DNA of 64,000 bases, taken from Pirellulaceae bacterium. Lineage in GTDB: Bacteria > Planctomycetota > Planctomycetia > Pirellulales > Pirellulaceae. Shown here piece by piece: positions 9,811-18,940 of the stretch (position 1 is the stretch's first letter; each line of letters opens with the position of its first letter). The notes beneath the pieces are model-generated. The model was not told where the DNA came from. It saw nothing but the letters and a program-made list of their open reading frames with translations, and made no database searches. The position numbers and the translations under genes were made by a program. The stretch is from contig BPJV01000001.1 in the NCBI GenBank assembly GCA_026004795.1, positions 1 through 64,000 on the forward strand, written 5' to 3'.

Positions 9811-10551
9811 ATGAGTACCTATTTGGCAGAGTTTTTAGGGACTGCAATCCTGGTTTTGCTCGGTGACGGGGTGTGTGCCAATGTGTTGCTGAAAGGCACC
9901 AAAGGAAACGGCAGCGGGTGGATGGTAATTACGGCGGGCTGGGCGGTGGCCGTGTTTATTGCAGTCGCCTGCGTGGGCGACATTAGTGGCGGCCACATCA
10001 ATCCGGCCGTTACCTTGGGATTGGCGGTCGCCGGCTCATTTCCTTGGGCTCAAGTTCCGGGATACCTCGTGGCGCAGATGGCAGGCGCATTGGTCGGGGC
10101 ATTAATCGTCTACGGCTTTCATCAACCATTTTTTGAACAGACGGACGATGCGGATGACAAGCTGGCTGTATTTTGTACCGCTCCCGCACTTCGCCGTATC
10201 CCCCACGCATTTTTTTGCGAAGTCGTGGCCACCTTCGTCTTGATTTTCGCCGTGTTGATGATGGTGCAGCCTGCTTGGGAAGCCCCTTCGGGACAACTGA
10301 TGAAGATTCAGGCCGGCTCGATTGGCGCTTTACCGGTGGCGCTGGTCGTCTTTGGAATCGGATTGTCCCTGGGTGGGACTACCGGTTATGCGATCAATCC
10401 GGCCCGTGATCTGGGGCCACGCCTGGCTCACGCGCTACTCCCGATTCCTCGCAAGCGTGACAGCGATTGGAGCTATGCCTGGGTCCCGGTAGCTGGCCCG
10501 ATGGTGGGCGCCGTGGTCGCCGCGTTGTTGTATCTGGGATTAGGAAGCTAA
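9811..10551 (+). CDS. glpF: Glycerol uptake facilitator (aquaglyceroporin, MIP family)
   Basis: 246 residues from ATG 9811, which has AGGAGA seven to ten bases upstream; the frame is open further 5' but those starts lack a ribosome site and add non-hydrophobic sequence. Six transmembrane segments and both pore half-helices are visible: GGHINPAVTLG and GYAINPARDLGPR. The Asp straight after the second NPAR is typical of glycerol-conducting members rather than strict water channels. It passes glycerol through the inner membrane down its gradient, to be trapped by GlpK. Its position divergent to glpD-glpK supports the substrate assignment. Confidence 0.95.
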   Translation: MSTYLAEFLGTAILVLLGDGVCANVLLKGTKGNGSGWMVITAGWAVAVFIAVACVGDISGGHINPAVTLGLAVAGSFPWAQVPGYLVAQMAGALVGALIVYGFHQPFFEQTDDADDKLAVFCTAPALRRIPHAFFCEVVATFVLIFAVLMMVQPAWEAPSGQLMKIQAGSIGALPVALVVFGIGLSLGGTTGYAINPARDLGPRLAHALLPIPRKRDSDWSYAWVPVAGPMVGAVVAALLYLGLGS

Positions 10552-11372
10552 CCGTCTGTGAGAAGAATCGTGGTGTGGTGTCGCTCAGCATCGACATCCA
10601 TTTCGGCTGGACGCACGCCCGCATCCGCCTCGCCGCCGGGAACACTTGGCGAGGGCATCAATGGCTGGCGGCATCTCGGCGTCATCAATGATGGTGTCAT
10701 GCGTAGCGGCCGTGGCCAGGAAGGACCTGGCAGCGCCGGTTGGCGAGGTGCCCGCGGCAGCTTTTCGATCTCAAGGGATGGCCGGTAGAAAAAAGATTTT
10801 CCCCACCTGCGGCCAGCATCAGGCAGGACCGTCCGCTTGCCCCCGCGCGCCATCCGACACCACGACGCGGGCGATGGTGGGACGGTGCCGTTCGTGCGGC
10901 GTTTACCGTCCATGCGCCACGGTTTGCTCACAATTACCGCCGATGAGAGATTTGGAGAAGAGCGACGGCGCAAAACGGAACGATTAGTGAGAACGTAGCA
11001 GATCGAATACACAACGTTCGGTTGATGGAGACGAGGTAAATCGTTACCAGAATCGCTGACCACTGCCCCAAGAAATGGTGGATAGCTCCCTCGAGGTGAG
11101 GCGGAGGAGCATCCTATCCGCGTTTATCGCTCCAGCAGGTATATCTGGACGGGCGGTAGGCAACTCTTTGGTAGCATTTCTGCGATTCGCTGAGGATTGC
11201 CGTTTAGCATAGCCGAAGATTGGTGGCGGAAGCATGAGTGGGAACTCTGCGATCGGCAATCAATCCGGGAACCGATCCGATAGCTCCAGACGGAAATCTA
11301 ACGGCCTCCTGAATTCGCTATCGCAGCCCGTCCCCAATCCTAGGCACGTGTCCAAGAAAGTGGAGACAAGAA
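10552..11372. other. Long intergenic region; no convincing gene
   Basis: About 820 bases between glpF and the cysteine-rich repeat gene. A minus-strand frame (10548-11063, 171 residues) and several short plus-strand frames are open, but their compositions (Arg/Pro/Ser rich, no hydrophobic periodicity), lack of ribosome sites and mutual overlap argue against coding. I saw no tRNA, repeat array or strong terminator here. It could carry a degraded gene or regulatory DNA. Confidence 0.4.
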
Positions 11373-11921
11373 ATGTCAGTACGAATCTTTGCGTTGATGG
11401 CAGTTGCTGCATGTATGACCTTCGTTCCGGCGGAGGCAAATGCTTTTGGTCATTTGTTCGGACATCGTCACTGCGATGACTGTGCAGCAGCTCCGAGCTG
11501 CGGTTGCGAAGTCGCTGCTCCCAGCTGTGGCTGTGAAGTTGCCGCTCCGAGCTGCGGTTGCGAAGTAGTCGATCCTTGCTGCGATCCTTGCGGCAAGCGC
11601 CCGGGCTTGTTGGCTCGGTTGCACGCTCGGCTGAAGGCTCGCCACTGCTGCGATCCTTGTGCAGCAGCCCCGAGCTGCGGTTGCGAAGTCGCTGCTCCTA
11701 GCTGCGGTTGCGAAGTTGCCGCTCCGAGCTGCGGTTGCGAAGTAGTCGATCCTTGCTGCGATCCTTGCGGCAAGCGTCCCGGCTTGTTGGCTCGGTTGCA
11801 CGCTCGGCTGAAGGCTCGCCACTGCTGCGATCCTTGTGCAGTAGCACCGAGCTGCGGTTGCGAAGTCGCTGCTCCCAGCTGCGGTTGCGAAGTTGCTGCT
11901 CCCAGCTGCGGCTGCAACTAG
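11373..11921 (+). CDS. Small secreted cysteine-rich protein of 59-residue tandem repeats
   Basis: 182 residues. A signal peptide (residues 1-24, predicted cut after PAEANA) is followed by two repeat units of 59 residues that are identical at protein level (38-96 and 97-155) and a truncated third (156-182). Each full unit holds three APSCGCEV motifs, a DPCCDPCGKRPG turn, a basic amphipathic stretch LLARLHARLKAR and HCCDPC, giving 12 cysteines; the whole protein has about 33. ATG 11373 follows GGAG by eight bases and a strong terminator lies about 55 bp downstream, so this is a single-gene transcript. I do not recognise a family function. The regular Cys-x-Cys spacing suggests disulfide cross-linking or metal binding outside the cytoplasm, which would be inference. 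Confidence 0.85.
   Translation: MSVRIFALMAVAACMTFVPAEANAFGHLFGHRHCDDCAAAPSCGCEVAAPSCGCEVAAPSCGCEVVDPCCDPCGKRPGLLARLHARLKARHCCDPCAAAPSCGCEVAAPSCGCEVAAPSCGCEVVDPCCDPCGKRPGLLARLHARLKARHCCDPCAVAPSCGCEVAAPSCGCEVAAPSCGCN
11484..11918 (+). repeat. 177-bp in-frame tandem repeat within the cysteine-rich gene
   Basis: Units 11484-11660, 11661-11837 and a partial 11838-11918. The two full units encode identical protein, with only a few silent base differences, which suggests recent unequal recombination or gene conversion. Inside each unit the 27-base APSCGCEV element is itself repeated three times. Confidence 0.9.
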
Positions 11922-11974
11922 TTAGCACAGACGACGGCCGAGGGCAGCATGCTCCGAGCCACCTTTGACGCATG

Positions 11975-12020
11975 AACAACGACATGGCTCCGTGTGCAAG
12001 CACGGAGCCATTTGTCGTTT
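11975..12020 (+). terminator. Rho-independent terminator after the cysteine-rich gene
   Basis: The arm ACGACATGGCTCCGTG pairs with CACGGAGCCATTTGTCGT across a six-base loop (TGCAAG), with a two-base bulge, and ends in a T-containing tail. It sits about 55 bp after the stop of the cysteine-rich gene and before the convergent methyltransferase gene, so it may serve both directions. Confidence 0.75.
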
Positions 12021-12056
12021 AGGTGGCAACCACATGGCGAACAAGCATGGCCCCCA

Positions 12057-12992
12057 TCAGGTTTGCTCTTCACTGGCCTGCGGGCGTAGTCGCAGCATCA
12101 TGCCGGGCAGAAAGACGTCCGGCAGCTCCTCCACCGAGCGAGGGTCGTCGAGGATCACCTCCCATCCTCGTTTCGGTCCCTCTTGCAAAATGCGACGAAT
12201 GGGCGTCGTGGCACCATACACCAGGATCAATTCTCCCTGTGGAGTCAGATAGGCGGGTGCTTCTTGGAGCAAGGCATCGAGCAACTGAAAACCAGGGTCA
12301 TACAGCGCGTAGGCAGCCGGTTCACCAACCACGCCGTCTTCCCAGGGAGGATTGGAAAAGATGAAATCGAATCGTTCGTCCGGGCCAATCACCGCGAACG
12401 GAGCGGGGTTTTCTGGAGAAACCGGCCGTATTTCCACGAGATCGGACAACCCCAGATGTTCCATGTTGTAACGTGCGTTGGCCACGGCGACGGGATTGAT
12501 GTCCGTGGCCACCACCTTCCGCGCTCCGACGCGAGCGGCGATTGCTGCGAGCAGGCCCGTGCCAGTTCCAATCTCCAGCACGGCGGCGTCATGGAATGGT
12601 TGGTCTGCGACGATCCACTGCCGCAGCGACGCGGTATCATCCGGTTCCCAGAACACCGTTTCGAACCGCGCCAGCTCGCTGCTCAGTTCGGGCACATAAT
12701 GCCACTCTCGGATGGTGAGTGTCGTAGTCGCCGCAGGGCTGGCGACCGACTGGCCCACCTCGCCCTCGGCAGTCGCCAGGTCGACGGCGACCGGATCGGT
12801 CCGGAAAACATACTGCCTCGCGCCCCTTCGTTCTGACCGTACAGGAGCCATCTTCAAGAGCGTAATTGCCAGGAGTAACGCTCCGAGTAGAAACAAGCAT
12901 AGGCCGAGCATGCTTCCCATGCTGGCGCCACGCCGACGCGCCTCGGGGGCTCCCCATCGGCAGTTTCGTTGCCACGTTTTCCGCTTGTCCAA
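12057..12992 (-). CDS. Membrane-anchored class I SAM-dependent methyltransferase
   Basis: 311 residues from a TTG at 12992 preceded by AGGAG at nine bases; the frame is open to an ATG at 13052 with no ribosome site. The N-terminus is basic, then one transmembrane helix (GLCLFLLGALLLAITLL), then a linker and a Rossmann methyltransferase: motif I VLEIGTGTGLLAAIAA, motif II TDINPVAVANARYN, and FIFSNPPWE, an NPPW motif typical of enzymes methylating planar nitrogen substrates (PrmC/N6-adenine type). The transmembrane anchor is unusual for that group. The substrate is unknown. NadC ends 30 bp or so upstream on the same strand, so co-transcription is possible but no functional link is obvious. Confidence 0.82.
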   Translation of the reverse strand: MDKRKTWQRNCRWGAPEARRRGASMGSMLGLCLFLLGALLLAITLLKMAPVRSERRGARQYVFRTDPVAVDLATAEGEVGQSVASPAATTTLTIREWHYVPELSSELARFETVFWEPDDTASLRQWIVADQPFHDAAVLEIGTGTGLLAAIAARVGARKVVATDINPVAVANARYNMEHLGLSDLVEIRPVSPENPAPFAVIGPDERFDFIFSNPPWEDGVVGEPAAYALYDPGFQLLDALLQEAPAYLTPQGELILVYGATTPIRRILQEGPKRGWEVILDDPRSVEELPDVFLPGMMLRLRPQASEEQT

Positions 12993-13082
12993 CGATGTCT
13001 TCTCCTGCCGTGGTTCGTCGATATTGGATTTCGTCCCCGCCCACCTCCCCATGGCTGGCTTCGATTTATTCGGGGGAGCAGC

Positions 13083-14033
13083 CTATTGCTGAGCACTTTT
13101 GCCGCCGGACCAATTCCAATCAAGCCCCAAATCGATGCTGCCGGCCGAATGGGTCAACGCTCCGATGCTGATTCGATCCACGCCGGTGCTGGCGACATCG
13201 CGTACGGTATCCAAATGGATGCCGCCGGACGCTTCCAACTCTACCTCGGGAGCGATTTCGTTTCGCACCTGGACGGCCTCGCGCATCATTGCTATCGACA
13301 TATTGTCCAAGAGCACGATGTCGGGTCTCGTGGGCAACACGGAACGCAACTGGTCCAAGGTATCCACTTCGATTTCGATCGGAATCTTGCCAGACTCCGG
13401 TGGTCGCCGGCGCAAGAACTCCCTCGCCTTGACAACGCATTCCGCTGGAGAAACGATGCGTTGCTGACCTGCCATACAACATGCCAGGTGATTGTCCTTG
13501 ATCAGGACGGCATCGTACAAACCAGCCCGGTGGTTTCTTCCCCCTCCGCAGCGCACCGCATATTTCTCCAGACGACGCCATCCCGGCGTCGTTTTCCGCG
13601 TATCGTAAATGCGCACCGGCAAGTCGCTCACCCTCTCCACAAACCGTCGCGTCGTACTTGCGACGCTGCACAGCCGTGACAGGAGATTCAACAGGATCCG
13701 TTCGCAGGTGAGCAAATCTCGCGCCGCCCCGGACAAACGCACCAGCTCGCTACCTATCTCGAACAGGTCTCCGTCTCGGAACAAGGGCTCCGTGGCGACG
13801 TTGGCTCCCATGACCTCCACCACCGAGGCCACCAATTCGATGCCAGCCGCCACGCCGGGCTGGCGAGCGACGATGGTTGCCGCGGCTGTCGCATCCGGAG
13901 GGATCAATGCTACGGTGGTGACATCGAGCCCGCGATCCAGGTCCTCACGCACTGCCAGGTGAATCAGTTGCGCAAGGTCATCGAGCAGCGTTTCGGAAAT
14001 ATCTTGTTGTGGAAAATCCCAGTGATCTTTCAT
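13083..14033 (-). CDS. nadC: Nicotinate-nucleotide pyrophosphorylase (carboxylating), quinolinate phosphoribosyltransferase
   Basis: 316 residues from ATG 14033; the frame is open to 14138, but upstream sequence is not family-like. It converts quinolinate and PRPP to nicotinate mononucleotide, CO2 and pyrophosphate in de novo NAD synthesis. Seen: AVREDLDRGLDVTTVALIP at the N-terminus, RKTTPGWRRLEKYAVRCGGG with the substrate-binding Arg/Lys, YDAVLIKDNHL, EIEVDTLDQL, VLLDNMS, and the phosphate-binding ASGGIHLDTVRDVASTGVD followed by ISIGALTHS. Length fits the family (about 280-300). nadA and nadB are not in the window. Confidence 0.96.
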   Translation of the reverse strand: MKDHWDFPQQDISETLLDDLAQLIHLAVREDLDRGLDVTTVALIPPDATAAATIVARQPGVAAGIELVASVVEVMGANVATEPLFRDGDLFEIGSELVRLSGAARDLLTCERILLNLLSRLCSVASTTRRFVERVSDLPVRIYDTRKTTPGWRRLEKYAVRCGGGRNHRAGLYDAVLIKDNHLACCMAGQQRIVSPAECVVKAREFLRRRPPESGKIPIEIEVDTLDQLRSVLPTRPDIVLLDNMSIAMMREAVQVRNEIAPEVELEASGGIHLDTVRDVASTGVDRISIGALTHSAGSIDLGLDWNWSGGKSAQQ

Positions 14034-14338
14034 GAACGCGCGTCCGCTCTCCTTCCTCAAATCCTTGTTATGCGCCGCCGGCATCCGTCGTTGTCGATCC
14101 CCCCGCCAACTCCCCCACTCTGGTTGGAACCACGGCACCCACCGTACCGCGACGGGAACGGTTCAGGCAGCAGGTTCAGGAAGCTCCGGCGTAGGTGGAT
14201 TCTAACGGCTTCATCGAGTACGATCGACAGGACCGTACCAGCCAATTATCGGGGCATCTATAGGGAGTCTACGGAATCGGTAACGGGTTGAGAATGCACA
14301 GGTTGAGGTAAGCGGTAGCCATGGAGCATCGAGCAAGC

Positions 14339-17300
14339 ATGCGGGATACCAGGTGGTGGCTGGGAGTTGCCTGGGCGGTATGGATGTCATGGAACGCCCT
14401 GGGGCAGGAGGTGCCCGAGGAGGATTTACGAGAGCGGTTGCCACGGATTGCGGCAGTTGAACCTGACCAGGCGCTGGCGACGTTCGAAGTGCTACCGGGC
14501 TTTACGCTCGAACTGGTGGCCGCGGAACCTTTGGTCGCCGATCCGGTCGCTTTCGCTTTCGACGCCCAAGGGCGTCTATTCGTCGTGGAGATGCGTGGAT
14601 ACAGCGAGCAGCCAGAAGAACGTCTCGGACGCATCGCTTTGCTCACCGATCGTGACGGCGATGGAGTGATGGATCATCGTCGTGACTTCGTCACCAACCT
14701 ATCGTGGCCGACGGCGATTTGGCCTTGGAAAGATGGCGTGATCGTGGCGGAGCCGCCATCGATCCGCTGGTATCGAGACACCGACGGAGATGGGGTCAGC
14801 GACTGGCAGCAGGAGTGGTTCCGGGGATTCCATCGAAGCAACGTCCAAGGCCTGGTCAACAGTTTTCGCTGGGGAATCGACTGTCGGATCCATGGAGCCA
14901 CCAGCAGTTCCGGTGCCGACGTGGAAGCCCTTGTCGCCGGGGCAGACGGTGCGGATGCTGCGTCCGTACTACACCTTGCTCGTGTCGACTTCGCTATCGA
15001 TCCGGTGCTTCAGCGAATGGAGCCGGTGGGAGGTGGCGGTCAGCATGGTTTGAGCTTCAATCGCTGGGGAGACAAATTCGTTACCAGCAACAGTGATCAC
15101 CTGCAACAGGTCTTGGATATCGAACCATGGCTGCAGCTCCACCCCAGTTCCGTGCCCCTGCCTGCGTTACGGCGGAGCATTGCCGTCGATGGTCCACAGG
15201 CAACCGTCTACCGTGCTAGTCCGGTGGAACCATGGCGTGTGGTGCGTACCCAGATGCGGGTGCAAGGAGTTGTTCCTGGTCCCGTCGAAGGCGGTGGAAC
15301 CCCGGCCGGTTACTTCACCGGAGCTACCGGCACCTGGATCGTCGACCAAGAATGGGGCTTTGGTGCCCCCGACGGCGACACGGCGTTGGTCTGCGATGTG
15401 GGGAGCAATCTGGTGCATCGAAAGCGATTGGTGGACGAGGGCCTGTGGTTTCGGGGCGAGCGCATCGACGCGGAAACGGAACTGCTGCGTTCGAATGATA
15501 TCTGGTTCCGCCCGGTGCAATTGGGGGATGGCCCCGATGGAGCCATCTACATTGCCGACATGTACCGAGAAGTGATCGAACACCCGCAGAGTTTACCCCC
15601 GGTGATCAAGAAACATTTGGACCTCACCTCGGGACGAGATCGGGGGCGTCTATGGCGGTTGAAGCGGGCGACTGCCGCACCGACCTCGGACCGATCCGGG
15701 ATTGACCACCTCAGTAGCATGGAACTGGTGCAGGAATTGACTAGCCTCAACCCTTGGCGTCGCCGCATGGCCAGTCAACTACTGATTGAGCGTCATGCTT
15801 CTGAGCATGGGCCAGTAGCGGTGCCCGCATCGATTGGCCAGGCCATCCTGGCTGTGGTCTACGACCAGCACCACCCTGCTGCCCAGGTATTGGCTCTATA
15901 CATCGGCACGCGTCTGCACCTTCTTGATGCTGGTGATGTACAACAACTTCTCTCCCATGCAGCACACCCCCGCGTGATCGAACATGGTTTGCGTGTCGCA
16001 CGATCTGCAGGCTGGCGATTCGACGATCCTGGGCTGTGGCGGAAGCTTAGCCGTTCGGACTCGCTACGCGTGCAGTTGCAATGTGCCATGGCTGCTGCCG
16101 ACCTTCCGGCACCACTGGCTACGGAGACCCTGGCCGCCATCCTGGCCCACACGTCGTCCGACCTGGTCCGGGCGATCGCTCTCGTGGCTGCAGGCCCGCA
16201 CTTGATGGAGCTCGTCGACGCCGTGACGGAGCGTCTACCGCTCGCCCAGACCCAGGCGGTATTGGTTCGCGCCATGCCGGCTTTAGTCGATGGGGCATCG
16301 GGTGAGGAGGCATGGCGAACCAAGCTCTGCCAACGACTTGCCGGCACTGCCCCTTCGCCGAGCCGGCGGATCTGGCTGGCGGCGGCCAGTCAACTCGACC
16401 CCGCGCGGCGGCAACGTCTCATAGGCTGGATGTCAGCGGCTCAGCAAGAGCAACTACGACGCATGGTGGTGGAGGAATTGGAGGCGACCCTCGCTACGAA
16501 CTCACCGACCACCGCTGCGCAGCACATTGGACTGGCTCGCCTTTTGCCGGCGGCGGACGCCGTGCGCTTCGGCGATCGCATCCTGCGCATTGATCAGCCA
16601 ACGGAAGTACAGGCCGCCTATCTCCAAACGCTAAGGAGTTTCGACGACCAAGAGATCGCGCGGCTGTTGATTTCGCGGTTGCCGCAGTTGCCCCCCGAGC
16701 TGCAGCGTCTGGCCCTGCAAACACTGACCGACCGTGCGGCTTGGAGCCGATTGCTCATCGACGCCGTCGAGAAACACCAGCTGGCCATGGCAATTGTTCC
16801 CGCGGCCATTCGGGAACGATTGCGAGCTCAAGGAGACGCCTCGTGGCAACAGCGCGTCGATAAGGTATTCGGTAGTACCGACGAGGATCGACAGAGGGTG
16901 GCAGAGAGTTACGTTCGGGTGGTCGATGCCATCCTCCAAACCGGCGATGAGGAGACACTGAAAACGGTCGGACGTCGCGTGTTTCTCCAGAACTGCGCCG
17001 CCTGTCACCGTCTTGGCGACCTGGGACACGACGTCGGTGCCAGGTTGACGCAATTAAGCGATAAAACGCCGGCACAACTGGTGGACGCCATTCTCGATCC
17101 CAACCGAGAAGTGGACCCGCGGTTTATCAGCTACACGGTGCTGACGGAAGACGAGCGCGTGCTGACGGGAATCATTCGTGAAGCCTCCAGCCATCAAATC
17201 GTATTGGTCGAGGCCGGAGGAACGCAACATACGCTTGACCGTGCCTCGATTGTTCGGCTCCACAGCAGCGGCATCTCCTTAATGCCAGTCGGGTTGGAAC

Positions 17301-17356
17301 AGCAGATTTCTGCGGAGCAATTGGCGGCGTTAATCTTGTTCTTAAGGGGGCATTGA
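14339..17356 (+). CDS. PVC-type membrane-bound dehydrogenase with HEAT-like repeats and C-terminal c-type haem domain
   Basis: 1005 residues from ATG 14339, giving a compact signal peptide ending at NALGQ; an in-frame ATG at 14321 is equally open. The N-terminal half is a beta-propeller-like dehydrogenase domain of the Pirellula/Verrucomicrobium type (start FEVLPGFTLELVAAEPLV, with DRDGDGVMD and DTDGDGVSDW loops). The middle is alpha-helical and HEAT-like, and the C-terminus carries a c-type haem site FLQNCAACHRLGDLGHDVG followed by the family's AILDPNREVDPRFISYTV block. These large periplasmic proteins are a hallmark of Planctomycetes and Verrucomicrobia and are presumed sugar or polyol oxidases feeding electrons to cytochromes; the substrate is unknown. 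The following MocA-type gene is on the same strand 213 bp on. Confidence 0.9.
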   Translation: MRDTRWWLGVAWAVWMSWNALGQEVPEEDLRERLPRIAAVEPDQALATFEVLPGFTLELVAAEPLVADPVAFAFDAQGRLFVVEMRGYSEQPEERLGRIALLTDRDGDGVMDHRRDFVTNLSWPTAIWPWKDGVIVAEPPSIRWYRDTDGDGVSDWQQEWFRGFHRSNVQGLVNSFRWGIDCRIHGATSSSGADVEALVAGADGADAASVLHLARVDFAIDPVLQRMEPVGGGGQHGLSFNRWGDKFVTSNSDHLQQVLDIEPWLQLHPSSVPLPALRRSIAVDGPQATVYRASPVEPWRVVRTQMRVQGVVPGPVEGGGTPAGYFTGATGTWIVDQEWGFGAPDGDTALVCDVGSNLVHRKRLVDEGLWFRGERIDAETELLRSNDIWFRPVQLGDGPDGAIYIADMYREVIEHPQSLPPVIKKHLDLTSGRDRGRLWRLKRATAAPTSDRSGIDHLSSMELVQELTSLNPWRRRMASQLLIERHASEHGPVAVPASIGQAILAVVYDQHHPAAQVLALYIGTRLHLLDAGDVQQLLSHAAHPRVIEHGLRVARSAGWRFDDPGLWRKLSRSDSLRVQLQCAMAAADLPAPLATETLAAILAHTSSDLVRAIALVAAGPHLMELVDAVTERLPLAQTQAVLVRAMPALVDGASGEEAWRTKLCQRLAGTAPSPSRRIWLAAASQLDPARRQRLIGWMSAAQQEQLRRMVVEELEATLATNSPTTAAQHIGLARLLPAADAVRFGDRILRIDQPTEVQAAYLQTLRSFDDQEIARLLISRLPQLPPELQRLALQTLTDRAAWSRLLIDAVEKHQLAMAIVPAAIRERLRAQGDASWQQRVDKVFGSTDEDRQRVAESYVRVVDAILQTGDEETLKTVGRRVFLQNCAACHRLGDLGHDVGARLTQLSDKTPAQLVDAILDPNREVDPRFISYTVLTEDERVLTGIIREASSHQIVLVEAGGTQHTLDRASIVRLHSSGISLMPVGLEQQISAEQLAALILFLRGH

Positions 17357-17569
17357 GTTGCAATGGGGCGCTCGATAGACCATGATGGGTAGGTTGCCGA
17401 TGGCGATCGCCCGGCAGCAGAACCAACCATCGTCGGAGGCCCGCCGGTTGCCCGCGGTCTTCGCCAGGACTTGCTGGCCTGAGACTTTGGGCACCCCAGG
17501 GAAAGGCTGGCCCCCTTTCTTCGTTGTGTCCTTCCTGATTCCTACCCTTTCCATTGAGGAGCCAACCCA

Positions 17570-18940
17570 ATGAACAAGCCGTTGCGTCGCGATTTTCTCT
17601 GGACCTCCACCGCCATCGGTGTGGCAGCCACCACCGCACACTGGACTCGCAAGATGGCTGCGGCTCAGGAAACCACGGCACGCCCCACCGTAGCCGCAAT
17701 TGGCGTGGGGGGAAGCCGCGGGCGCTACAACCGCGGTGGTGCCATTGCCCGCAATGCCGCCAAATTTGCCGACATGATCGCCGTATGCGATGTCGATGAT
17801 CGCCACACGGCGGAGTTCAACGAAGCGTTCGGGGGAAAGTTGAAGACCTATCGCGACTACCGTGATTTGCTTGCGGAAACGAAACCGGATGTCGTCACCA
17901 TCGGCACTCCCGATCACTGGCACGTGCCGATCGCCATCGCCGCACTGCAAGCGGGATGCGACGTTTATTGCGAAAAACCGCTGACCTTGACCATCGATGA
18001 AGGAAAAGAGATCTGTCGCGCGGTCAAGGAGACCGGCCGCGTCTTTCAAGTGGGGACCCAACAACGTAGTGAAAACAATCGTTTGTTCCTGAAGGCGATC
18101 GCCATGGTCAAGAGCGGGCGTCTAGGCAAGAACGTCAACGCCTACGTGGCGATTGGTGGAGCACCAACATGCGACCCAATCCCACCGGAGCCAGTACCGG
18201 AGGATCTCGATTGGAACATGTGGTTGGGACCGGCGCCCGAGGCCGACTACTCAGAGCGTCGGCGCAAGGAATTCCGGTGGTTCTTCGATTATTCAGGAGG
18301 GAAAATGACCGACTGGGGGGCCCACCATATCGACATCGCCCAGTGGGCGTTGGGCCACGATCATTCGGGCCCTGTCCGGGTGAAGGGCTCTGGGAAGTTT
18401 CCCGATACCGTTCCCAGCGATTTCGATTGGGTGGCATACTTTGCTGGCCAGGCCACCCTCCCCTCGGCGTTCAACACGGCCACTCAATTCAGCATCGACT
18501 TGCAATACGAGGATGGTTCGATCATCAGCGTGCACAACCACTACCAGCGAGAATCGGACAACGTGAATTTCGGCAACGGAATTCTATTCGAAGGGGATGC
18601 CGGTAGGATCTTCGTCAATCGCGGTAAGCTCGAAGGACGTCCGGTCGAAGCATTGACCGAGAAAGACGAGAAGGAACTGGAGGCCATCATCGTCGAGCTT
18701 TTCCGAGGCAAGAAACCCGGCAACCATATGGGGAACTTCTTCGAGTGCCGCGAGGATGGAAGTTTGCCGATTTCCGATGTCTACACCCACCATCGGACCA
18801 TGACGGCCTGCCATCTATGCAATATCGCGTTGATGACCGGCAGAGAACTGCGATGGGATCCGAAACAAGAGCGATTCGTCGGCGACGATCAAGCCAATCG
18901 CCTTCTTTCACGGCCCTCTCGACCGGGGTTTTCCGGTTGA
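17570..18940 (+). CDS. Tat-exported Gfo/Idh/MocA-family oxidoreductase
   Basis: 456 residues. A twin-arginine signal (RRDFLWTSTAIG, residues 6-17) is followed by the NAD(P)-binding domain (VAAIGVGGSRGRYN), the CDVDDRH strand end, GTPDHWHVPIAIAAL and the hallmark CEKPLTLTIDEGKEI, with the lysine that positions substrate. The C-terminal domain contains KMTDWGAHHIDIAQWAL. The ATG follows GAGGAG at nine bases. Export through Tat implies folding with a bound cofactor before crossing the membrane, and planctomycetes have many such paralogues for carbohydrate turnover. Position behind the PVC dehydrogenase suggests a shared sugar-oxidation role, which is inference. Confidence 0.92.
   Translation: MNKPLRRDFLWTSTAIGVAATTAHWTRKMAAAQETTARPTVAAIGVGGSRGRYNRGGAIARNAAKFADMIAVCDVDDRHTAEFNEAFGGKLKTYRDYRDLLAETKPDVVTIGTPDHWHVPIAIAALQAGCDVYCEKPLTLTIDEGKEICRAVKETGRVFQVGTQQRSENNRLFLKAIAMVKSGRLGKNVNAYVAIGGAPTCDPIPPEPVPEDLDWNMWLGPAPEADYSERRRKEFRWFFDYSGGKMTDWGAHHIDIAQWALGHDHSGPVRVKGSGKFPDTVPSDFDWVAYFAGQATLPSAFNTATQFSIDLQYEDGSIISVHNHYQRESDNVNFGNGILFEGDAGRIFVNRGKLEGRPVEALTEKDEKELEAIIVELFRGKKPGNHMGNFFECREDGSLPISDVYTHHRTMTACHLCNIALMTGRELRWDPKQERFVGDDQANRLLSRPSRPGFSG

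Noticed and set aside
10548-11063. 171-residue minus-strand frame in the glpF/cysteine-rich intergenic region
   Set aside because: No ribosome site, Arg/Pro/Ser-heavy composition, overlaps other equally open frames and has no recognisable domain.
11376-11917. Long repetitive frames opposite the cysteine-rich gene, such as QPQLGAATS repeats
   Set aside because: They are the reverse-strand reading of the 177-bp repeat; the plus-strand frame has the signal peptide, ribosome site and terminator.
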